Source of the DNA: Chromatiales bacterium
GTDB lineage: Bacteria > Pseudomonadota > Gammaproteobacteria > Steroidobacterales > Woeseiaceae
Reading direction: 5' to 3'
Assembly (NCBI GenBank): GCA_004282875.1
Contig: SHLT01000010.1
Coordinates: 1 to 41,644 of the forward strand
Length of the DNA: 41,644 nt
Position numbers and translations under genes: made by a program
The notes under the pieces: model-generated
What the model saw: only the letters and a program-made list of their open reading frames with translations
The model's database searches: none
What the model was told of the DNA's origin: nothing
In this document: positions 17,378 to 25,015 of the stretch, piece after piece
Layout: each line of letters starts with the position of its first letter
Position numbering within the stretch: position 1 is the stretch's first letter

Positions 17378-19756
17378 CTAATTAATTGATACATCGAAGC
17401 AGACCTGGCTGGGGTAGTCCGAGGCCTTTTGTGGATCCTCGTAACGCCAGTCCTGGAACGCAATCGTGTAGGTATCGGCGCTGAGACTCAGGTTGCTGAT
17501 GGTCTCAACGTCATCGTCGGGCGACCTGCCGAGAGTTGAGGTCAACCACGCACCGTTTCGAAACACGAATAGATCCGGATCCGACCGGTCATCGACCATG
17601 GGGTCGGTGTCGCTTGTCGGCGGAGGCACCGGGTTGGCGGCCGCCGTTATTGTCCAGGTTTGTTGCGAGCTCGTGGTAAACCGGAAGTACCGCCACTCGC
17701 CGGGCTTGTTCCCGTCTTGATCAATCACCTGATCGTCATTGACGCACACGTTCACGGAAGCTCCGCCTGGCGTCAGTTCGGTATAAACCGGCAGAATGTC
17801 ACGCACGGGCTTGCCATTGGTCCACAACGCCGGCTGCGTTGTTTGCCCGGTTGCCCATCGATTGACGTCACCCGTATCCACGCTCTCGCGACTCAGCTGA
17901 GAATTCACAAAAGCAATATCGGCAGGGTCCACATTTGCGAGGAGCCCTTCGGCGAAAGAGAAAACGGTGGTGAACGAGTCGACATCCTTCTGGAAGCCGG
18001 TCATCGTTTCGTAAATCGGAGCAAACCCGATCGAGTCAATATCTGTGCCATCGATCGACGTGTCGTAGAGATCGTAAATCAGCGTCGCCACCGACATCTC
18101 ATTAAAGAAGCCCTGGGTCCCCCGGTCTTCGTTTTCGATGTCCAGCTGAAAGCCACTCGTTGCCGGAGAAAACGTATCGCAGAGTAGCGGATCGCCACCG
18201 ATGATGGCCGAAATGGCGTAGCCCCAGCCTTCACCGAAAGCCAGTCGCGGCTCAACCGTTCCCGGAACGAAATGTCGCCCACCGATACTGTCGCTGCGCG
18301 AGAACCAGTGCTCGAAATAGTGACCCCATTCGTGCTGCAAAACGCCGCGATCGAACTCGTCAGTATCGATGGTCGATTCCGGCAGCCTGCCGACTGCGTC
18401 GCCAAGCAGGAAGATCGCCGGACCGGAAACACCAAGATCCGGGCTGCTTACAAAAAACGTTGCAGAAAGTTCACCCGCGCTCCAGTCTCTTTCACCGTTC
18501 AGCGTATTGTTCACGCTCCAATAAGCGTCTAGCCGCCCCATGTCGACATTGGCATCGGCCGATTGGATCAGGATGATCGCGTCAGCAATGGCATCCAGGA
18601 TCGAGAGTGGCGCAGCGGCTCTCGCGCCTGTATAGCCTGCTCCACCCCAACCTGTGGCAGCGACAAAGTCCTGATCGATAACATCGGTCGTACCGGTGTT
18701 AAACAGTCCCCACTGCACCTCGTAGATGGGCCTTTGACCAAACGGTACGGCGGTATTCGAAGTGTTGTCGCGCACGTAGACTTCCCAGGTCTGCGCTCCG
18801 CTCGTCCGCACCATCTCTGCGGTAACGCGCACGCGGACATCGGTATTGGCATTGATACCAGCGAACGAGTAGCTCCCGTCGTCGCCCGTTTCCCCGGTAG
18901 CCAGCACGGTGTTCGCCGCATCAAGCAACTGCACCGTCGCGCGTCTCACGGGTTTATTCGTGAGGTTGTTGAAGTCGTAGCCACGGCAGAGAAGATTCGC
19001 CGTCGGCAGCTCGTAGAAAAGCCTGCCCGACACACTCACCATGCTCTGCGCTTCGGCAACAACAATGTCCACGGAATCCGTCGCATTGTCGGCTCCGTCA
19101 TCCACGGTCAGCTCAAACGTGAGTGTTTCAGGACTGCCGGCGGCCACATTGGGTGACGTGAAACTCGGCTGCGCGGTGTTTGCCCCGGTCAGCGTGACGT
19201 TTTGGCCACCTGTCTGTATCCACGAATAGCTCAGCATGTCGCCGTCCGGATCCGACGAGCCCGACCCGTCGAGATCCACGTTGCTCGACTCCGCGACGTT
19301 CTGATCGGGTCCTGCGGCCGCGGTCGGCGGGCTGTTGATGCCGAGTCCTGCGTCATTGACCGTGATGTCGACCGTCGCGCTGCTGCTCAGGGAGCCGTCA
19401 CTGACCGTCAGCTGGAAGCGGAGGACTGCAGGCGTATTTAGCGCGGTGACGTCGGGCGCATCGAAGGTCGGCGCTGCCGTCGATGCGCCGGAGAGCGTCA
19501 CGTTGGCACCCAGCGTCTGCGTCCAGGAATAGGTCAATGTGGTACCAGCATCGGGATCCGACGAGGCGCTGCCATCCAGGGTGACCGCGTCAAATTCATT
19601 GACCGACTGCGCGGCGCCGGCGTTCGCCGTTGGTGCCCGGTTTGTCGGGGTTCCGCCGCCACCGCCGTTATCGGAACCGCCGCCTCCGCCGCAGGCAGAC
19701 AGCGTCAATACGGTAACGACAAGCAGCAGTGTTTTCAGTCGACTATCGGCAATCAT
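17378..19756 (-). CDS. Lipoprotein with two PKD-like repeats and an HExxH zinc-protease domain
   Basis: From the ATG at 19756 this is a 792-residue protein; the frame runs further upstream, but only this start puts the signal peptide at the N terminus. The lipobox LSAC gives C22, followed by a Gly-rich linker. Two tandem about 95-residue PKD/REJ-like beta domains follow (about 40-140 and 142-237), each with an N-terminal (P)PTA.AG, a central DGS.SSDPD and a YSW.QT strand. Next come a carboxypeptidase-regulatory-like domain (VSGRLFYE to GDDGSYSF, about 242-305) and a zincin domain with HEWGH (H475, E476, H479) and a likely third ligand, E509, in FGEGWGY. The C terminus resembles a PPC-type beta domain. 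It is probably a surface or periplasmic metalloprotease, but I cannot assign a peptidase family. Its reading frame ends 18 bp before the start of the small lipoprotein gene. Confidence 0.85.
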   Translation of the reverse strand: MIADSRLKTLLLVVTVLTLSACGGGGGSDNGGGGGTPTNRAPTANAGAAQSVNEFDAVTLDGSASSDPDAGTTLTYSWTQTLGANVTLSGASTAAPTFDAPDVTALNTPAVLRFQLTVSDGSLSSSATVDITVNDAGLGINSPPTAAAGPDQNVAESSNVDLDGSGSSDPDGDMLSYSWIQTGGQNVTLTGANTAQPSFTSPNVAAGSPETLTFELTVDDGADNATDSVDIVVAEAQSMVSVSGRLFYELPTANLLCRGYDFNNLTNKPVRRATVQLLDAANTVLATGETGDDGSYSFAGINANTDVRVRVTAEMVRTSGAQTWEVYVRDNTSNTAVPFGQRPIYEVQWGLFNTGTTDVIDQDFVAATGWGGAGYTGARAAAPLSILDAIADAIILIQSADANVDMGRLDAYWSVNNTLNGERDWSAGELSATFFVSSPDLGVSGPAIFLLGDAVGRLPESTIDTDEFDRGVLQHEWGHYFEHWFSRSDSIGGRHFVPGTVEPRLAFGEGWGYAISAIIGGDPLLCDTFSPATSGFQLDIENEDRGTQGFFNEMSVATLIYDLYDTSIDGTDIDSIGFAPIYETMTGFQKDVDSFTTVFSFAEGLLANVDPADIAFVNSQLSRESVDTGDVNRWATGQTTQPALWTNGKPVRDILPVYTELTPGGASVNVCVNDDQVIDQDGNKPGEWRYFRFTTSSQQTWTITAAANPVPPPTSDTDPMVDDRSDPDLFVFRNGAWLTSTLGRSPDDDVETISNLSLSADTYTIAFQDWRYEDPQKASDYPSQVCFDVSIN

Positions 19757-19993
19757 GGTATTCAGACGTTCCAGGGCAAGCGTGAAGTAAATAATAACGT
19801 TTAAGACTGAACCAGAACATAACCCAGGGTGTGTGCCTTTGGCGACATTCATGCCGTAACATTTCGTAACATCACATTTCGCAGTGCGACCCAGTTCTGC
19901 CTTTATTTGCGCCAGTATTGATAAACTTTGTCTGACTCACGTGCACTCGGTTCACAATTCTCTCGAAAAGCTCGCATCGGTTTTGGAAACTCT
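19757..19993. promoter_or_regulatory. Divergent intergenic region between the protease lipoprotein and galE
   Basis: This 237-bp gap must hold promoters for both divergent genes. A tandem repeat is visible: CGTAACATTT (19856-19865) followed at once by CGTAACATCA (19866-19875), then a further CATTTCG. The array could be an operator. No -35/-10 pair stands out on either strand; AT-rich segments at 19786-19803 and 19901-19926 are the most likely promoter zones. No small gene is evident. Confidence 0.35.
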
Positions 19994-21004
19994 ATGAAAA
20001 ACAAGAAGATACTCGTTACTGGCGGTGCCGGATACATCGGTAGCCATGTCGTCCGTCAACTCGGCGCTGCGGACGAGGACGTGGTAACACTCGACAATTT
20101 GTCAACAGGCTTCGAGGCTGCCGTCACGGCCGGGGACCTGGTGATCGGCGATACGGGCGACGCCGAGCTGCTGGAGACCGTTTTTTCAGACCACGATATC
20201 GATACCGTGATGCACTTCGCGGCGCACACGATTGTCCCGGAATCCGTCGCCGATCCGCTCAAGTATTATCGCAACAATACGGCCTCCACCCGGACGCTAC
20301 TCGAGGCCGCCACGCGGCACGGCGTCAAGAACATCGTGTTCTCGTCGACCGCCGCGGTTTACGGTATTCCGGAGGGTGGCATGGCGTCCGAAGACTCGCC
20401 GACGCAGCCCATCAATCCCTACGGCACGTCGAAACTCATGACGGAGTGGATGCTGCGCGACCTGGCCGCCGCCGGCGGTCCGCGCTACGTGGCGCTGCGC
20501 TACTTCAACGTGGCCGGCTGCGAACCCAGCGGCACCATCGGGCAATCAACGCCCAAAGCAACCCTGCTCGTGAAAGTGGCCTGCGAAGCCGCAACCGGCA
20601 AACGACCTGGCGTCGCCATTTACGGCACTGACTACCCGACACCGGACGGTACGGGCTTGCGCGATTACATTCACGTTGATGACCTTGCGACGGCCCACCT
20701 TGACGCACTGACCTACCTTCGCAAGGGCGGTGACCCGGTCACCCTCAATTGCGGATACGGACACGGCTACAGCGTTCGCGACGTTTTGGCCGCTGTCGAA
20801 CGCGCCAACGGGGAAGCGCTCAATATCAGCGAGGAACCACGACGCGCCGGAGATCCGCCCGAACTCATCGCGGTCGCCGAACGCGTCCGCAAGGTACTCG
20901 GCTGGACGCCCAAATACGACGACCTCGACACCATCGTTCGTACCAGCCTCGAATGGGAGCGCAAGATCGCCTCCCGGGATCCCGCCGCCTACTGGGCCGC
21001 ATAA
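19994..21004 (+). CDS. galE: UDP-glucose 4-epimerase
   Basis: This 336-residue short-chain dehydrogenase/reductase interconverts UDP-glucose and UDP-galactose (or the N-acetyl forms) using tightly bound NAD. The Rossmann motif GGAGYIGSH begins at about residue 9, the catalytic serine region is FSSTAAVYG, and the catalytic YxxxK is YGTSK. RYFNVAG and the C-terminal GW.P segments are typical of GalE. The ATG at 19994 is chosen over an upstream in-frame ATG at 19928 because it places the Rossmann fold at the N terminus and has GGAAA upstream. It lies 8 bp before the sensor kinase gene and may be co-transcribed with it. It probably supplies galactose-type sugars for envelope glycans. Confidence 0.95.
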   Translation: MKNKKILVTGGAGYIGSHVVRQLGAADEDVVTLDNLSTGFEAAVTAGDLVIGDTGDAELLETVFSDHDIDTVMHFAAHTIVPESVADPLKYYRNNTASTRTLLEAATRHGVKNIVFSSTAAVYGIPEGGMASEDSPTQPINPYGTSKLMTEWMLRDLAAAGGPRYVALRYFNVAGCEPSGTIGQSTPKATLLVKVACEAATGKRPGVAIYGTDYPTPDGTGLRDYIHVDDLATAHLDALTYLRKGGDPVTLNCGYGHGYSVRDVLAAVERANGEALNISEEPRRAGDPPELIAVAERVRKVLGWTPKYDDLDTIVRTSLEWERKIASRDPAAYWAA

Positions 21005-21012
21005 GGGCACCC

Positions 21013-22479
21013 ATGTTTCTCCGCCGCCCACGATCGCTCAATGGCCTTATCCTGGTCGGTTTTGCGTTCGTGGCGTTGCCATTGCTCCTGGCCGTTATCT
21101 GGGCGCTCGTGAATCTCGACAGGGTTGCCGAAAAAAGCGAGCGTCTCGTAATTATTGGCGTGTCCGCCGCCGAAAATAACCGCCGACTGCAGGAACAGCT
21201 GGGCACGCTGGAACGCGTGGCACGCCAGTACCAGGTACTGCGTAATCCCGAAAGCCTGCAGATCATGCTTGAAGATCTCGATTCACTGCAGCAGCAGTTG
21301 GAGGAAATGGGACCGCTTGTGGCCGAGGCTGACGCGACCGCGCTGGCCGATTCCATTGGCCGCGGTGCTCGCACCATCATCACGACAATGTCGAATCCGG
21401 ACATTGACGATGAACAGCTGGCTGCCGCGATTGAGCGCTTTGAGCCAATGCATCAGCGCGTCGAAAGTCTGACGGGTATTTTGTCCGCCTATGTCGACAC
21501 GGAATTGTCGACACTGCAGGAAGCCGCTCGCGACGCACAGAGAATTTCGGCGTGGCAGGTCGCCCTGTTGGTACCGGGCACACTGGTGCTCGCGCTAATT
21601 TTCACTTTTCTCGTCGCTCGCCCGATCTCGCAGATCGACCACGCCATCCATCAACTGGGTGAAAGCGGTTTCTCCAAACCCATTCACATCAGGGGACCGA
21701 GTGACCTGGAACGACTGGGTCGCCAGCTTGAGTGGCTGCGTTCGCGTCTGCTTGAACTGGCGCAGGAAAAAAACAAGTTCCTGCGTCACATGTCGCACGA
21801 GTTGAAGACGCCGCTCGCCAATATCCGTGAGGGAACCGAACTCCTGCTCGATGGCTCGGTCGGTGACCTCGAGGAACCGCAGCGAGAAGTAGCCGATATT
21901 TTGCGCATGAATGGCCTGAAGTTGCAGCAACTTATCGAAAACCTGCTGTCATTCAGCGCCTGGCAAACGAAGAGCGAAGTCCTGACATTGAACGATTTCC
22001 CTCTACGAGCACAGGTCATTTCGGTCGCGAAAAGCCATCGCCTGGCGCTCAAAGCCGCGAATATTCAACTCAAGCTCGAAGTTGAGGACATTATTGTGAA
22101 CGCGGATCAAGACAAAATCCGCACAGTCCTTGATAATCTCCTGTCGAATGCGATCAAGTTCACGCCGAGAGGCGGCCTGATCACGGTTCGTGCTAATAGG
22201 CTACCCTCGAGCTTCGTGCTCGAGTTCGGCGACACGGGACCCGGCATCCCGGAGGAAGAGAGTCCGCGGATATTCGAGGCGTTCTTCCAGGGTCGACGGG
22301 AACAGGGTGGCCAGGTTGGCGGTACGGGCATCGGGCTGTCGGTCGTGCTGGAGTGTATCCAGGCGCACGACGGCTCCGTGGAACTGGTCGACTCGGAAGA
22401 ATTTTCGGGTGCGCATTTCAGGATCCATATCCCGCAAAATCGGGGTGTGACCAATCAAAAACTGGCAGCGAATGGATAA
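21013..22479 (+). CDS. glrK: Sensor histidine kinase, GlrK/QseE-like
   Basis: This 488-residue inner-membrane kinase has a first membrane helix (about 11-34), a helical periplasmic sensor (about 35-180, rich in coiled-coil heptads), a second helix (about 181-201), a HAMP-like linker, a HisKA domain with phosphorylated H262 in RHMSHELKTPL, and an ATPase domain with N374/N379 in DNLLSNA, DTGPGIP (407-413) and GTGIGLS (437-443). The ATG at 21013 is chosen because upstream codons in this frame lie in galE. It assigns to the GlrK/QseE family mainly by gene order: a lipoprotein gene (QseG position) and a sigma-54 response regulator gene follow. It overlaps the next gene by 8 bp. The signal is unknown here; in enterobacteria this system responds to envelope and amino-sugar status. 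Confidence 0.9.
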   Translation: MFLRRPRSLNGLILVGFAFVALPLLLAVIWALVNLDRVAEKSERLVIIGVSAAENNRRLQEQLGTLERVARQYQVLRNPESLQIMLEDLDSLQQQLEEMGPLVAEADATALADSIGRGARTIITTMSNPDIDDEQLAAAIERFEPMHQRVESLTGILSAYVDTELSTLQEAARDAQRISAWQVALLVPGTLVLALIFTFLVARPISQIDHAIHQLGESGFSKPIHIRGPSDLERLGRQLEWLRSRLLELAQEKNKFLRHMSHELKTPLANIREGTELLLDGSVGDLEEPQREVADILRMNGLKLQQLIENLLSFSAWQTKSEVLTLNDFPLRAQVISVAKSHRLALKAANIQLKLEVEDIIVNADQDKIRTVLDNLLSNAIKFTPRGGLITVRANRLPSSFVLEFGDTGPGIPEEESPRIFEAFFQGRREQGGQVGGTGIGLSVVLECIQAHDGSVELVDSEEFSGAHFRIHIPQNRGVTNQKLAANG

Positions 22480-23101
22480 CAGGAAATTCACAATTCGGTG
22501 TGCAAGGATCGCGACAGTCGCCGTCGTGGTATCGCTTGTGTCCGGGTGCGCTGCAGCATCGAAGGCCGCCGACTGGCTGCGCGGCCGCGATCAGCCGACG
22601 ACTGACGAGGCCGTCGTTCTCGGCGCCCCGCCGGCGGATGAATACCTTGAGGAGCTCTTTGAACTCTCGTCGGGCGATGCCGACAAGCAGGCGGATATAT
22701 TCGCCGATGCCGACGCGGCGGCGCGCCTGACACCCGGACCGACGTCGAACCTGCGCTTCGGTCTCGTCCTCGCCACACCGGGTCATGCCGGCACCGACAC
22801 CGAGCGGGCCCAAACACTGCTGTCGGGCGTTCTCGAACAGGGCGAACTCCTGACGGCAGCCGAGCGATCGCTTGCGACGATATACCTGCACAACGTGGCG
22901 CGCCTGAACCTTATCAGCTCCGAGGCGCGCAGCCTGTACGAATCGACGTCAAGGGCCGCCCGCGACGAACAGCAGGCCACCAGCCAGCGAATCGCGGCGA
23001 TCGAAGCCGAAAACCGGCGGCTGCGCGGTGAACTGGCCGATGCCGAGGAGAAACTCGAGGCAATTACCTCGATCGAGCGCTCAATCAGGGAACAGGAATA
23101 G
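22472..23101 (+). CDS. qseG: QseG-like outer-membrane lipoprotein
   Basis: This 209-residue protein has a lipoprotein signal peptide with the lipobox VSGC and lipidated C26. The mature part is Ala/Glu-rich and helical, ending in a clear coiled coil (about 150-207). It lies between the sensor kinase and the sigma-54 response regulator genes, the position of qseG in enterobacterial qseE-qseG-qseF loci, where QseG interacts with and stimulates the kinase. Sequence alone is not diagnostic, so the name rests on synteny, the lipobox and the coiled-coil content. Its start overlaps the kinase gene by 8 bp. Confidence 0.75.
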   Translation: MDNRKFTIRCARIATVAVVVSLVSGCAAASKAADWLRGRDQPTTDEAVVLGAPPADEYLEELFELSSGDADKQADIFADADAAARLTPGPTSNLRFGLVLATPGHAGTDTERAQTLLSGVLEQGELLTAAERSLATIYLHNVARLNLISSEARSLYESTSRAARDEQQATSQRIAAIEAENRRLRGELADAEEKLEAITSIERSIREQE

Positions 23102-23145
23102 CCAGCGGCTTGCCGGACCTGACATAACCCTCTAACCTTCCCTGT

Positions 23146-24498
23146 ATGCCTACCAAACAACCGCAACGCGAGGGGAAGATCCTGCTCGTCGACGACGACC
23201 CGGGATTGCTCCGCCTGCTCAGTATTCGCCTGCGTGCCGAGGGTTATGAAGTCGAGGCCGTAGAATCCGCCCACAAGGCCCTGGGGACGCTCCGCCAGTT
23301 TACGCCGGATCTTGTCATCACCGACCTGCGCATGGACAAGATGGACGGTATCGGGTTGCTCAAGGAATTGCAGACGCGGTCGCCCGGACTGCGCGTGGTT
23401 ATCATTACCGCGCACGGCACGATTCCCGACGCCGTCACCGCGACTCAGCATGGCGCTTTCGGGTTCCTGACCAAGCCAATCGACAAGGAAGAACTCATGA
23501 CGCTCGTCGAGCGCGCACTGAAGGTCTCCGGCACCGTCGAACTTGAGGACGACTGGGCCGCCGAGATCATCACGCGCAACGCGGCCATGAAAGAAGTCAT
23601 GCAGCAGGCGAAAATGGTGGCGGCGACCGATGCACGCGTGCTGATAACGGGCGAAAGCGGCACCGGCAAGGAACTGCTCGCGCAGGCGATTCATAGCGCC
23701 AGTGATCGCCGCGACAAGCCGTTCACCGCGATCAACTGTTCGGCAATGGCCGAGAACCTGCTCGAGTCGGAGCTCTTCGGCCACGAGAAAGGGGCGTTTA
23801 CGGGCGCTACACGGTCGCACGAGGGCCTCTTCCAGGGGGCACAAGGCGGAACGCTGTTGCTCGACGAAATCGGCGACATGCCGATGCGCCTGCAGGTCAA
23901 GCTGCTGCGCGTCCTGCAGGAAAATCAGGTCCGGCCGGTCGGCAGCACCGAGGCCAAGCAAATCGACGTGCGTGTGATTTCCGCGACGCATCGCGATCTG
24001 CAGGAGCTCATGACGCAGGGCCGCTTCCGCGAGGACCTCTATTACCGCCTGAACGTCGTCAACATTCGGCTGCCGACGCTCGACCAGCGTCGTGAGGATA
24101 TCCCGTTGCTGGTCGCGCACTTCCTGCAGCAGATTGCTGAGGAAGCGGATCAGGAGAGAAAAGTGTATGCGCCTGAGGCGGTCGAGATGCTGGTGACGGC
24201 CGAATGGCCCGGCAATATTCGACAGCTTTACAACATTGTCCGCCAGAATGTGGCGCTGTCGCGGTCGCCGGTCATCAGCGGGGAGCTGGTGCAGCAGTCA
24301 TTAGGGGAACACGCGGGGAAGCTGGCTTCATTCTCCGACGCGCGGGATGAATTTACGCGCAACTACCTTTCGCAGATTCTGCAGATCACTATGGGTAACG
24401 TCAGCCAGGCGGCCCGGCTCGCGAAACGCAATCGTACGGACTTCTACAAGCTACTCGCTCGTCATGATCTGAATCCCGATACGTTCAAATCTCGCTAG
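23146..24498 (+). CDS. glrR: Sigma-54-dependent response regulator, GlrR/QseF-like
   Basis: This 450-residue activator has a receiver domain (about 10-125) with phosphoacceptor D60 in LVITDLRM, a AAA+ ATPase domain (about 140-370) with Walker A GESGTGKE (169-176) and the sigma-54 contact loop GAFTGA (216-221), and a C-terminal Fis-type helix-turn-helix (about 405-445, GNVSQAARLAKRNRTDFYKL). It is expected to be phosphorylated by the kinase encoded two genes upstream and to open sigma-54 promoters. The ATG at 23146 lacks a clear Shine-Dalgarno sequence and follows the lipoprotein gene by 44 bp. The 3' end overlaps a convergent small gene by 14 bp. Targets cannot be read from this window. Confidence 0.93.
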   Translation: MPTKQPQREGKILLVDDDPGLLRLLSIRLRAEGYEVEAVESAHKALGTLRQFTPDLVITDLRMDKMDGIGLLKELQTRSPGLRVVIITAHGTIPDAVTATQHGAFGFLTKPIDKEELMTLVERALKVSGTVELEDDWAAEIITRNAAMKEVMQQAKMVAATDARVLITGESGTGKELLAQAIHSASDRRDKPFTAINCSAMAENLLESELFGHEKGAFTGATRSHEGLFQGAQGGTLLLDEIGDMPMRLQVKLLRVLQENQVRPVGSTEAKQIDVRVISATHRDLQELMTQGRFREDLYYRLNVVNIRLPTLDQRREDIPLLVAHFLQQIAEEADQERKVYAPEAVEMLVTAEWPGNIRQLYNIVRQNVALSRSPVISGELVQQSLGEHAGKLASFSDARDEFTRNYLSQILQITMGNVSQAARLAKRNRTDFYKLLARHDLNPDTFKSR

Positions 24499-24736
24499 CA
24501 GATTGTTGTCTTGCTTCTGATTCTGCAGTGGCCAGTACGTCATCGGGGCTTTCGCCGACACAGGTGATTGTGTGTCCGAAACGGTCACGGCCCTTAACCT
24601 GCCAGTAACCTGTCGGTAACTCGTTGACGCGGAAAAACCAGCCGCGTACCTGGCTGCGTATTGGAAATGACTGTCTGATTTCCCGATCCGGGTGCCGCGT
24701 TGTTACGAAATCCATCGCTCCAGCAATCTCGCTCAT
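24485..24736 (-). CDS. Small protein of unknown function (83 residues)
   Basis: The predicted 83-residue cytoplasmic protein has a compact composition with motifs such as RGWFFRVNELPTGYWQVKG and DRFGHTITCVGESPDDVL. This looks like a folded beta-rich domain followed by an acidic helix rather than a random frame. It has no signal peptide or membrane segment. The ATG is preceded by AGGGCG. It overlaps the convergent glrR by 14 bp. I do not recognise the family. No competing gene lies on either strand over most of its length, which supports it being real. Confidence 0.6.
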   Translation of the reverse strand: MSEIAGAMDFVTTRHPDREIRQSFPIRSQVRGWFFRVNELPTGYWQVKGRDRFGHTITCVGESPDDVLATAESEARQQSASEI

Positions 24737-25015
24737 TGGCGCGCCCTGCGGCGCTCACGGGGAAATTATGATCAGGATTGATGAAGGATTTGTGATTCGG
24801 CCGGGTCCCGGGATACCGAAACTTAATGCAGTTCCTTAAGTTTATGTCCCAGAGTAATGAAAAGCCGATTAGTCGGAAAAATTGATCAGGTCACTAGTTT
24901 TTTTCCGTGGGCCGGCCAGACTGTCCCCTTTTTGCGACAAATGCGCGATCCAAATGGTAAAAATAACCTAGATAGGGTCGCTGCCCACCTTCGCCGGGCC
25001 AGTGACCCGGCCCGC
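24737..25015. other. Gene-free region between prsR and the small gene
   Basis: This 279-bp stretch is AT-richer than its surroundings and has no credible gene. It holds a perfect 8-bp inverted repeat, AAACTTAA (24819-24826) and TTAAGTTT (24836-24843), around a 9-nt spacer. It also has a short hairpin CCGA/TCGG followed by A5 (about 24863-24879) and a T7 run (24899-24905). Next to the prsR stop lies a GC-rich hairpin. It must contain the promoter of the small minus-strand gene, but no clear sigma-70 or sigma-54 element (GG-N10-GC) was found. Confidence 0.4.
24995..25014 (-). terminator. Possible terminator hairpin after prsR
   Basis: CGGGCC (24995-25000) pairs with GGCCCG (25009-25014) across an 8-nt loop; an alternative pairing CCGGG/CCCGG overlaps it. 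It starts 2 bp after the end of prsR on the minus strand. There is no T tract after it in that direction, so it could be an RNA-stabilising stem rather than an intrinsic terminator. Confidence 0.35.

Noticed and set aside
19757-19852. N-terminal extension of the HExxH lipoprotein
   Set aside because: It would bury the lipoprotein signal peptide 32 residues inside the protein. The ATG at 19756 gives a normal signal peptide.
20749-21012. Upstream in-frame extension of the sensor kinase into galE
   Set aside because: The residues encoded here are an Arg-rich shadow of galE. The ATG at 21013 starts directly before the first membrane helix.
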